64,000 bases of DNA. Source: Algoriphagus mannitolivorans DSM 15301 (GTDB lineage: Bacteria; Bacteroidota; Bacteroidia; Cytophagales; Cyclobacteriaceae). The DNA lies in assembly GCF_000429425.1 (NCBI RefSeq), contig NZ_AUBV01000016.1, positions 52,137 through 116,136 on the forward strand, given 5' to 3'. Shown in pieces: positions 44,014-51,325 of the stretch (position 1 is the first letter of the stretch; every line of letters begins with the position of its first letter). Under the pieces are notes generated by a model. It was not told the origin of the DNA and did not search any database. It worked only from the letters and a program-made list of their open reading frames with translations. The translations under genes were made by a program, and so were the position numbers.

Positions 44014-44814
44014 TTAGTGGCTCTTAAACTTTTTAAAGTAAATCAGCTTCAACTCTTTTATTTTCAATTCATTGTGAATCACCCATAGTGTCAATAATCT
44101 TTCAGCCACAAAACCCAATATTCTTCTTTGATAACCCTGATAGGACTCCAAATTCTCCCTTTTTTCAAATTCAAAAAGCATCTCAAACCACCAATCCATA
44201 AACTTTTGGAACAAGTCATTTTTCAGGATAAACATGTTATTGGCATAGAGAACATTACCCGAAAGCACCTTTTCCCAGGAGTTTAGATACTCCGGAAATT
44301 TCTCTTTAAGAATCTCAGTGACGATCTCCATATCCCGAATGTCATGATATTTGGAATAGTGAGTGCGAATGGAGTACCGAAATCTACGGGCAGTAGGCAA
44401 GACAATGTCATGAACATCCAAAATCTCCTTAGCTTCCGCCTCTGTCAGGATTTTGGGGATGTATTTTTCGACATTATTGGTATAAATGAGCGGATTAGGT
44501 CCTTTTTGAATCTTGAAAGGATGGGTGATAAAATACTTGAGCTTCAAATACCAAGGCTCTGGCTGTGCTGTAAAATATCTTCGGTAATGGCAGACTCCGA
44601 CAATTTCCTGCTGCGTGTTTTTCCAAGCCCAATAGGTCCCTGTCAATTCGCTGTAAAACTCATTTCTGTCAGAAATATTCTCCCCCTGATCGTCCTTTAG
44701 TCCAATTAGCTTACTTTTTCCCGCAAACTGCCCGCAAAACAAAGGCTGATAAAAATCCCCCAGAGGCAGAATCCGTCCGGGTTTGTAATACATGGTGTAA
44801 ATATGTGCTTTCAC
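44014..44814 (-). CDS. DUF4422 glycosyltransferase
   Basis: A 266-residue protein of the DUF4422 family, found in capsule and LPS clusters. Typical segments: YYKPGRILPLGDFYQPLFCG at the start, the EFYSELTGTYWAWKN segment and VGVCHYRRYFTAQPEPW near residue 75. These enzymes resemble eukaryotic-type glycosyltransferases and are thought to add sugars to cell-surface glycans. It is the last gene of a three-gene minus-strand cluster, 21 bp after the RgpF-like gene. No cognate sugar-nucleotide genes are in the window. Confidence 0.88.
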   Translation of the reverse strand: MKAHIYTMYYKPGRILPLGDFYQPLFCGQFAGKSKLIGLKDDQGENISDRNEFYSELTGTYWAWKNTQQEIVGVCHYRRYFTAQPEPWYLKLKYFITHPFKIQKGPNPLIYTNNVEKYIPKILTEAEAKEILDVHDIVLPTARRFRYSIRTHYSKYHDIRDMEIVTEILKEKFPEYLNSWEKVLSGNVLYANNMFILKNDLFQKFMDWWFEMLFEFEKRENLESYQGYQRRILGFVAERLLTLWVIHNELKIKELKLIYFKKFKSH

Positions 44815-44835
44815 AACTATCTTAAAATCTATCGT

Positions 44836-45648
44836 TTACGCTTTTTTCAATACTGATATCCATTGTTGACACCGGGTTGCATCGAGCTGGTATTTTGAAA
44901 CAAGAGTCTCCCATTTTTTTCCGGGGCGGAGCAATCTATCCAGCCAACCATTTTTTTGGATGTATTTCTTTTTCAAAAGAGGATAGCCCATTTCCAGTAA
45001 ATACGCTGGATGCTTCATAGTCAAGTTCAGACTCCGCTTTTTCCCCAGTTGGGAGGTAATCTTTTCAGATTCAAAAATTGCTTTGGGTCTGGAATTTCTG
45101 GAAATGAAATATTGACTCAAGCCTATTTCCCAAGCATTGATAACTTTTCTCCTCAGTTCCTTGGGATCACTTTCAGAAAACATTTCCTCCACCTTGATCT
45201 CTTGGAGAAAATCACGGAGAATTGAAATCCCCTTTTTATTCCAAACCAAAAAATGGCTTTGCAAATGGAAGTTATCGGCATGGGTGGAAAACCACGGCTT
45301 TTCAAAGGAATCGATCAATCCCCAAAAATCAGTGTCCAGTTCTTTCCCTTTCCGCAAATTTTCACCAAGATCCCCCAAGAGTAGATTTGAATCATTTGCC
45401 AAAGCCAAACAAGCTAATTGCTCCCAATCGAGATTCTGAACCACTTTATAGAACATTCCAAAATCGTAGCCTTCATTTTTCACCATTTCCAAGCGTACAT
45501 GTTGAGGCAAGTCTGTCAATTGAAAGTCACGGGAATTGGTCACAACTATGACCTTGGAAAAGTACCTAGCAAGCTCTGAAACGTAATAAAAATCCGTCAT
45601 CGGCAGCCGATTGCTTTGGCCATAATGAACAAAAATGCAACAATCCAT
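44836..45648 (-). CDS. Rhamnan synthesis F-like protein (RgpF family)
   Basis: A 270-residue protein with the signature VVTNSRDFQLTDLPQHVRLE, MVKNEGYDFGMFYKVVQNLD and LANDSNLLLGDLG seen in the RgpF family, which transfers rhamnose in rhamnose-glucose polysaccharides. It is cytoplasmic. The first 20 residues (CIFVHYGQSNRLPMTDFYYV) open a Rossmann-like fold. It is 21 bp upstream of the DUF4422 gene and five bp downstream of the glycosyltransferase gene at 45654, so the three are one operon for part of a surface polysaccharide. Confidence 0.85.
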   Translation of the reverse strand: MDCCIFVHYGQSNRLPMTDFYYVSELARYFSKVIVVTNSRDFQLTDLPQHVRLEMVKNEGYDFGMFYKVVQNLDWEQLACLALANDSNLLLGDLGENLRKGKELDTDFWGLIDSFEKPWFSTHADNFHLQSHFLVWNKKGISILRDFLQEIKVEEMFSESDPKELRRKVINAWEIGLSQYFISRNSRPKAIFESEKITSQLGKKRSLNLTMKHPAYLLEMGYPLLKKKYIQKNGWLDRLLRPGKKWETLVSKYQLDATRCQQWISVLKKA

Positions 45649-45653
45649 TCTGG

Positions 45654-46364
45654 TCAGATTTTATCTAGGCCTTTCCAAAATTTCAGAAAGTAATATTTGA
45701 TTGGGTTGGAATACTTCAGCTGCTTCCAAGGCCGACTGGCATGCGGACGATGCCATACCGGAGCATTCATCAATACGGTATTTTGGAAGCCCAATTCTAG
45801 GGATTTTTTGGAGATAAAGGTGTCGTACCAGTCTTTGGCCTCGTCCAAGCCAGTAAAATCATAGCTCTTCAAAAACTCCAGAGAAAACAAAGTGCAACAA
45901 AAACTTAAGCTTCTATGGGTGTGAATGATGTCCTGCTTTACATTTTTAAACTTCAGGTAGGGGAAATTCACCTTTCCCTGCTCATCCACAGTGACCGAGC
46001 CTACCAATCCAGCTTTTGGATTTTCGGACAAGGATTTTAGCAACCTTTCAATCGTATCCGGCTTTATGACCACATCCGACTCTACAACCAAAAGCGGTAG
46101 ATTCTCTTCCAAGGCTCTTCTCTGAGCGATTTGAAGCACCAATTTGTAATTAGGCGAAGGATGATCAGTGATCTCCTCCAAATGAATCAGCTCAAAACCG
46201 ATTTCGTCCTTTTTTTCCTCCAAGGTAGTTTTGGTTTCCTCAGTGCTAAAATCATTAAAAATGAGGTGTTTGACCTCCACACTAGAACCCTGGATAGCTT
46301 TTGCGGTATCTAAAGTGGTCTCGATGGAGTTTTTAACAGGGGTAATAACTAAAACCTGAGGCAT
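45654..46364 (-). CDS. Glycosyltransferase family 2-like protein
   Basis: A 236-residue GT-A-fold glycosyltransferase: VITPVKNSIETTLDTAKAIQ at the N terminus, LIFNDFSTEETK with the first Asp, LLVVESDVVIKPDTIERLL with the D-x-D-like ESD motif, and GSVTVDEQGKVNFPYL. There is no transmembrane helix; the protein is cytoplasmic. It is the first gene of the three-gene cluster with RgpF-like and DUF4422 genes. Donor and acceptor are unknown. No flippase or polymerase gene is visible, so the cluster is only part of a pathway. Confidence 0.88.
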   Translation of the reverse strand: MPQVLVITPVKNSIETTLDTAKAIQGSSVEVKHLIFNDFSTEETKTTLEEKKDEIGFELIHLEEITDHPSPNYKLVLQIAQRRALEENLPLLVVESDVVIKPDTIERLLKSLSENPKAGLVGSVTVDEQGKVNFPYLKFKNVKQDIIHTHRSLSFCCTLFSLEFLKSYDFTGLDEAKDWYDTFISKKSLELGFQNTVLMNAPVWHRPHASRPWKQLKYSNPIKYYFLKFWKGLDKI

Positions 46365-46404
46365 AAAATCGAATTTGGGTTAAAATTACTTCATTCTGGT
46401 ATTG

Positions 46405-46436
46405 CAAAAAAATAGCCCCGATTTGCACCGGGGCTT
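46405..46436 (-). terminator. Rho-independent terminator after aspartate aminotransferase
   Basis: On the minus strand AGCCCCG and CGGGGCT form a seven-base stem with loop GTGCAAAT, followed by ATTTTTTT. It sits 20 bp after the aminotransferase stop and separates it from the glycosyltransferase cluster. Confidence 0.85.
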
Positions 46437-46455
46437 AGTAAACTTATCCTTGAAC

Positions 46456-47658
46456 TTAAGCTAGTTCCCCCAATGCCTTTTTGATTCGGGCCATCGCCTC
46501 GATCAATTCGGCTTCCGAAGCTGCATAAGAAATTCTCACACATTCAGGAGCGCCAAAAGCTGCCCCGGTCACCAAGGACACATTGGCAACTGCCAAAAGG
46601 TATAGACAAAGGTCATCTGCGTTGTTTACCGTATGCCCATGAGCGGATTTACCAAAAAAGGCAGTTACGTCCGGGAAGAAATAGAAAGCTCCTTCTGGTA
46701 GGTGAGTTTTGATCCCTGGGATGTCTTTCAACAATCCCAAAACCAAGTCTCTTCTTTTAAGGTATTGAGCCGCCATTTCCTGAGAAGGAGTCTGATCTCC
46801 GGCGATTCCTGCCAGAGCCGCCCGCTGAGCAATCCCGGTATTTCCGGAAGTAAATTGACCTTGCATTTTCTCCACCGCCTTGGCGATTTCAAGAGGTGCA
46901 CAGATATATCCTACTCTCCAACCGGTCATGGCGTATCCTTTGGAGAATCCGTTGACGGTTACTGTTCTTTCAAACATACCCGGAATAGAAGCAATGCTGA
47001 AGTTTTTCCCGGTAAAGTTGATCAATTCATAGATTTCATCTGCGATTACCACCATGTTCGGATGCTTCATCACAACAGCAGCGATGGCTTCCAACTCCGC
47101 CTGAGAAAACACCGAGCCGGTTGGGTTACAAGGAGATGAATAAATTACCGCTTTGGTTTTAGGAGTAATAGCAGCTTCCAGCTGAGCCGCGGAAGCTTTG
47201 AAGTTGTTTTCCAGATTTCCTTCAATCAAAACCGGAACACCTCCACAGAGCTTGATAATCTCCGCATAACTCACCCAGTAAGGAGAGAAGATAACTACCT
47301 CATCACCTTCATTGAGCAAACACATGAAGGTATTGGCAATGGAATGCTTGGCCCCCACAGATACTACGATATTTTCTGCTTTCGCAGATCCGATGTTGTT
47401 TTCTTCTCGGAGTTTTTTTGCAATGGCCTCACGGAGGTCCTGGTATCCAGCTACCGGAGGGTATGAAAAATATTTTCCTTCATCAATCGCATCCTTAGCG
47501 GCTTGTTGGATGTGTTTGGGAGTCTTGAAATCCGGCTCACCCAAGCTCAAGCTGATGATATCAATACCTTGGGACTTCAGCTCTCGGGCCTTTTTGGCCA
47601 TCGCAAGAGTCGCTGATTCCTCCATATTCAAGATGCGATCTGATAGAATAGAATTCAT
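46456..47658 (-). CDS. aspC: Class I aminotransferase, aspartate aminotransferase type
   Basis: A 400-residue PLP enzyme of fold type I. The PLP lysine is Lys240 in TVNGFSKGYAMTGWRVGY, preceded by NPTG (Asn178) and the conserved DEIYELI (Asp207). The start LSDRILNMEESATLAMAKKA and the LSLGEPDFKTPKHIQ segment match aspartate/prephenate-type aminotransferases of the subgroup I-gamma. It transfers amino groups between aspartate or glutamate and 2-oxo acids. The gene lies by itself between terminators and a divergent secreted-protein gene. Confidence 0.93.
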   Translation of the reverse strand: MNSILSDRILNMEESATLAMAKKARELKSQGIDIISLSLGEPDFKTPKHIQQAAKDAIDEGKYFSYPPVAGYQDLREAIAKKLREENNIGSAKAENIVVSVGAKHSIANTFMCLLNEGDEVVIFSPYWVSYAEIIKLCGGVPVLIEGNLENNFKASAAQLEAAITPKTKAVIYSSPCNPTGSVFSQAELEAIAAVVMKHPNMVVIADEIYELINFTGKNFSIASIPGMFERTVTVNGFSKGYAMTGWRVGYICAPLEIAKAVEKMQGQFTSGNTGIAQRAALAGIAGDQTPSQEMAAQYLKRRDLVLGLLKDIPGIKTHLPEGAFYFFPDVTAFFGKSAHGHTVNNADDLCLYLLAVANVSLVTGAAFGAPECVRISYAASEAELIEAMARIKKALGELA

Positions 47659-47832
47659 TTTAATAGGTCGTTTTTTACAAATTCCTCAAAAATAGGCAGA
47701 AGATTATAAAATCTAAACAATCCCGATGATTTGATGGGGAAAAGGCAGTCACCGCCAATAAAATTCAAGTTATAATCAGGCGAAATGTTATTTTTGGATA
47801 AAATACTTGGCCCTTCGCCCCGTTTTTTTCTT

Positions 47833-48693
47833 ATGAGGAGAGAAATTTCTGTTTTAATTCTGTTGGTTTTTGGACTTGGCAAAATGACCTTGGCTCAAAA
47901 AGGAAATTCAGACCGAAAATCCGACCCGGATTCTTCCGGCATAGTAAGCTCAGCATTGCTGCCTTCCGTGGCTCCTCTTTTGCTTTTTGACGAAGAAAAG
48001 GAGAAGGAGGAAAAGAAGGAGAAAAAGAAAAAGGCAAGAAAAAACATTTGGTTTGGCGTAAAAACCCAGCGGGGATTTACTAAAAGAGAATTACGGGGCC
48101 AGACTTACTACGAATTCTTCAACTACACCGACGCGGCAAGAAACCCTGATCCCTATATCCGGGATGTGTATTGGTATGATCCCAGCGAAAAGGCAATCCG
48201 CACAGAAGGCTATATTCTTGGAAAAGGATACCTGCTTCACGGGCCCTACGAACGGGTGGTCAATGAGACGGTAGTAGAATCCGGTATGTTCTATTACGGA
48301 ACCAAGCATAAGACCTGGATGGTTTATGATGAAAGAAATGTCTTACAGGACAAAGCACATTACAGCGAGGGTTGGCCCAAAGAATCCCGCATCTCCTATT
48401 ACAACAGAACTTCCAAGTCTGTAGAAGAAATCATCCCCGTACAATATGGACTTGAGGAAGGAAACTATTTTTACTTTCATGAAGACCAACAAATCGCGGT
48501 AACCGGTGAATATCGGTATGGGGAAAAAGTAGGATTATGGACTGAATACTGGGACACCAAAAACACCAAGGCAATCCGCAAACGGGAAATTCAGTACCAA
48601 GAAAAGCCATACACCAAAAATTTCCGCCCTTACATCCGTGCAGAATGGGATAAAGACGGGAATCTGGTTTATCGAAAACCCGGACTGAATTAA
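47833..48693 (+). CDS. Secreted protein with MORN-like repeats
   Basis: A 286-residue exported protein I cannot name: a signal peptide (about 1-23, ending TLAQ), a Lys/Glu-rich segment near 65-80 (EKEKEEKKEKKKKAR), then repeated short motifs with Tyr, Gly and Trp such as GYILGKGYLLHGPYERV, GMFYYGTKHKTWMVYDE and GNYFYFHEDQQIAVTGEYRY, reminiscent of MORN/YwqK-type repeats used in protein binding. The ATG at 47833 is preferred because the upstream frame adds 16 residues before the signal sequence. It is divergent from aspC. Confidence 0.7.
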   Translation: MRREISVLILLVFGLGKMTLAQKGNSDRKSDPDSSGIVSSALLPSVAPLLLFDEEKEKEEKKEKKKKARKNIWFGVKTQRGFTKRELRGQTYYEFFNYTDAARNPDPYIRDVYWYDPSEKAIRTEGYILGKGYLLHGPYERVVNETVVESGMFYYGTKHKTWMVYDERNVLQDKAHYSEGWPKESRISYYNRTSKSVEEIIPVQYGLEEGNYFYFHEDQQIAVTGEYRYGEKVGLWTEYWDTKNTKAIRKREIQYQEKPYTKNFRPYIRAEWDKDGNLVYRKPGLN

Positions 48694-48722
48694 CCCTTTC
48701 TTTTCCTCAAAAAGTTGAATCT

Positions 48723-49079
48723 TCAATAAAAGGCATCCTCAAACTGCTTGAATCTCACGGTTCCTTCCCGGTCTTTATACACTCCGACAATATCAAACCG
48801 GATATCCTTTTTCCAGTCATTTTCATGGATATATTGGTCTGCTGCCTTCACGATTAACTTTTTCTTTACCGAATCCACAAACTCTTCCGCGTATCCAAAA
48901 CCTGTTCCGGAGCGAAATTTCACCTCCACAAATATTAGCAAGCCTTTATGCTCCAAGATCAGATCGATCTCTGCATAGCCATGCCGGTAATTCGTCTCTT
49001 TCAGTTCATACCCTTTGCTGACCAACCATTCAGCTGCCAATTGTTCGGCTAGTCTTCCCGATTCATTGTGTTCTGCCAT
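48723..49079 (-). CDS. YraN family (UPF0102) endonuclease-like protein
   Basis: A 118-residue protein of the widespread YraN/UPF0102 family: GRLAEQLAAEWLVSKGYELKE, then NYRHGYAEIDLILEHKGLLI, FVEVKFRSGTGFGYAEEFV and the VKKKLIVKAADQYI helix. The E-I-D-L and V-E-V-K motifs form the restriction-endonuclease-like metal site. Its cellular function is not settled. It is convergent with the MORN-like gene, and 168 bp separate it from lipB. Confidence 0.92.
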   Translation of the reverse strand: MAEHNESGRLAEQLAAEWLVSKGYELKETNYRHGYAEIDLILEHKGLLIFVEVKFRSGTGFGYAEEFVDSVKKKLIVKAADQYIHENDWKKDIRFDIVGVYKDREGTVRFKQFEDAFY

Positions 49080-49247
49080 TGGAGAATTGGTTAATTTTGA
49101 AAAATCGTAGAACGATGTGTTCTATTTGATGGTTAAAAGTAGGTTCCGGAAGGAATTCCGATGAAATCAAGCATTATCAAAGAGTCACACCGGTGGATGA
49201 TCATTTCTGCAAGATTCCATGTGACAACTGGAAATCAAAGAAAACAC

Positions 49248-49967
49248 ATGAATGAAAATATCAATAAAACCGTAGAATTCCGAGATCTGGGCCGCATGGA
49301 TTACCAAGAGGCTTGGGACTACCAGGAGAAGATTTTCGCAGAAATCGTTTCCCTGAAAATCCAGAACCGAAATTTACCTCCTGCACAGCAAGCTCTCACC
49401 CCGAATTACCTCCTTTTCGTGGAGCATCCCCATGTTTACACCTTAGGAAAAAGCGGAAAACCAGAAAACCTGCTTTTGGATGAAAAAGGCTTGGAAGCTC
49501 ATCAAGCCAGCTATTATAAAATCAACCGGGGTGGAGACATCACCTATCATGGCCCCGGGCAGCTGGTGGGTTACCCGATTTTGGATCTGGACAATTTCTT
49601 CACGGATATCCATAAATACCTCAGATTTTTGGAGGAAGCGGTGATCCGAACCTTGGCAGAATACGACATCGAAGCTGGAAGAATTGATGGGCTGACTGGA
49701 GTATGGCTAGATCATATAGTCCAAAAAAATCCCCGAAAAATCTGCGCCATGGGCGTGAAGTCCAGTCGTTGGGTCACCATGCATGGATTTGCATTCAACC
49801 TAAACGCCGACCTGAATTATTTCGGCCACATCATCCCTTGCGGCATCGACGACAAAGCTGTTACTTCCCTGCATCTGGAACTTGGAAAGGCAGTGGATGA
49901 AAATCTGGTCAAAGCTCAAATGAAAAAACACCTCGCAGAGCTTTTTGAAATGAATCTGATTGAATGA
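49248..49967 (+). CDS. lipB: Lipoyl(octanoyl) transferase
   Basis: A 239-residue enzyme that transfers octanoate from acyl carrier protein to lipoyl domains. Conserved segments: EHPHVYTLGKSGKPEN, INRGGDITYHGPGQLVGYPI and KICAMGVKSSRWVTMHGFAFN with the conserved Lys, and HIIPCGIDDKAVTS with the catalytic Cys. The ATG at 49248 (MNENINK) is used; an upstream in-frame ATG would add a 29-residue tail with no family match. There is no lipA next to it. Followed by a short repeat and a conserved hypothetical gene. Confidence 0.94.
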   Translation: MNENINKTVEFRDLGRMDYQEAWDYQEKIFAEIVSLKIQNRNLPPAQQALTPNYLLFVEHPHVYTLGKSGKPENLLLDEKGLEAHQASYYKINRGGDITYHGPGQLVGYPILDLDNFFTDIHKYLRFLEEAVIRTLAEYDIEAGRIDGLTGVWLDHIVQKNPRKICAMGVKSSRWVTMHGFAFNLNADLNYFGHIIPCGIDDKAVTSLHLELGKAVDENLVKAQMKKHLAELFEMNLIE

Positions 49968-50035
49968 AAATTGATTTAAAAAAATAACAACCTTCAAATT
50001 TTAGCCCTGGGGTTTGAGGTTCTAAATCTGGCAAT

Positions 50036-50065
50036 TCCCCCTTCCTACGGGGGCTAGGGGGATTT
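50036..50065. repeat. G/C-rich short repeat hairpin
   Basis: CCCCC (50037-50041) and GGGGG (50049-50053) pair around TTCCTAC, followed by CTAGGGGGATTT. The string resembles short G/C-rich palindromes I recall as dispersed in Bacteroidota genomes. It lies in the 148-bp gap between lipB and the next gene. Confidence 0.55.
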
Positions 50066-50115
50066 AAAAAATTGATTGCACGAAAAAAGCAATTCCTGAA
50101 TACTCATATAGGAAA

Positions 50116-50517
50116 ATGAAAAAAGACATAGACTTCTCTCCCGTGACGGGAGTAAAACTAGCCATCGCCAAAGAAGAATCCGCAACCGGCACCGAATGGG
50201 CTGTTTATATCATCAACCTCAACCTGATCGAACTGAATACGGTCATGATCACCTCCAAAGGATATGGGATTTTGGAAGGGGAAAAGCGCCAAACCTCCAC
50301 CCTTCGACACATGATCCAGGAACTCGGAGCCCAGTCTGTCGCAAAGGTAGAGCCCATTGATCCAGCCGTCTTTTCTCTGACCAATGAGTTCTGGGTGAGC
50401 TATTACATTCTCGATCAAATTTTTGACAAAAAGTTTATCTTTACTCCAGGCAGTTTTGATTCTGTCAACTTCCGGATGATCTCAGAATTGGGACTGGAAG
50501 GAGTACTTCACAGTTAA
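50116..50517 (+). CDS. Conserved hypothetical protein (Bacteroidota)
   Basis: A 133-residue soluble protein I do not recognise by name. It has no signal peptide; the N-terminal half is beta-rich (WAVYIINLNLIELNTVMITS) and the C-terminal half (EFWVSYYILDQIFDKKFIF) mixed. It is followed after 11 bp by the 3'-5' exonuclease gene, so it is probably cotranscribed with it; this pair and the neighbouring rnr may form a nucleic-acid-related group, but that is inference only. Confidence 0.75.
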   Translation: MKKDIDFSPVTGVKLAIAKEESATGTEWAVYIINLNLIELNTVMITSKGYGILEGEKRQTSTLRHMIQELGAQSVAKVEPIDPAVFSLTNEFWVSYYILDQIFDKKFIFTPGSFDSVNFRMISELGLEGVLHS

Positions 50518-50528
50518 ACTTTCAGCGT

Positions 50529-51278
50529 ATGGCAGATTTTTTGGACCAACTCGGAGAGATTCTTTTTTTGGATATTGAAACATCCTCCCAGACCGAGCAT
50601 TTTGAAGATCTTGACCCCAGACTTCAGCAGGAATGGGTCAAAAAGGAAAAATTAATCCGGACTGAAACTCCGGTATCTGAACCAGGCTCCCTGTATTTTG
50701 ACCGGGCAGGAATCCATGCGGAGTTCGGGCAAATCATCTGCGTGGGAGTTGGGTATTTTCAGACCAAAAAGAAAGAAAAAAAGCTCTTCTTCCGGTCTAA
50801 AGCTTTTGCTCAGGAATCCGAAAAGGAACTTCTTTTGGAGTTAAAGGCTTTATTGGAAAAGAAAAAGTGGGTGCTATGCGCACATAATGGGAAGGAATTT
50901 GATTTTCCTTACCTCTGCCGAAGAATGCTGATTCAGGGTGTTGCCCTACCTGAACCACTTCAAATCGCAGGAAAAAAGCCCTGGGAAATCCGCCATCTGG
51001 ATACCATGGAGCTTTGGAGATTCGGGGATTACAAATATTACACTCGACTGGAGCTTTTGGCTGCAACTTTTGGAATTCCATCCTCCAAGGAGTCAATTGA
51101 TGGCAGCGAGGTCAATGCTACTTTTTATAAGGAAAAAGATCTCGCCAAAATCACCCAGTATTGCTTAAGAGACGTGGAAGTCACCGCCCGGATTTTCATG
51201 GCCATGCATCCGGAATGGGACGAATTGAAAATTGAAGTCGTCCCCAGTGAAGAATCCAAAAAAGATCTCAAAGATTAA
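50529..51278 (+). CDS. DEDD-superfamily 3'-5' exonuclease (DNA polymerase B exonuclease-like)
   Basis: A 249-residue RNase H-like exonuclease. Exo I is visible as LFLDIETSSQTEHFED (Asp and Glu), Exo II as LCAHNGKEFDFPYLCRR (Asn, Asp) and Exo III as QYCLRDVEVTARIFM (Tyr-x3-Asp, DEDDy). This arrangement is that of the DNA_pol_B_exo2-like family, stand-alone proofreading-type nucleases. It is downstream of a conserved hypothetical gene and 47 bp before rnr. Substrate (DNA or RNA) cannot be read. Confidence 0.85.
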   Translation: MADFLDQLGEILFLDIETSSQTEHFEDLDPRLQQEWVKKEKLIRTETPVSEPGSLYFDRAGIHAEFGQIICVGVGYFQTKKKEKKLFFRSKAFAQESEKELLLELKALLEKKKWVLCAHNGKEFDFPYLCRRMLIQGVALPEPLQIAGKKPWEIRHLDTMELWRFGDYKYYTRLELLAATFGIPSSKESIDGSEVNATFYKEKDLAKITQYCLRDVEVTARIFMAMHPEWDELKIEVVPSEESKKDLKD

Positions 51279-51325
51279 TTAATAGGGCATATAAATCTTT
51301 TTACCTTAGAACAAACTAACCCATC

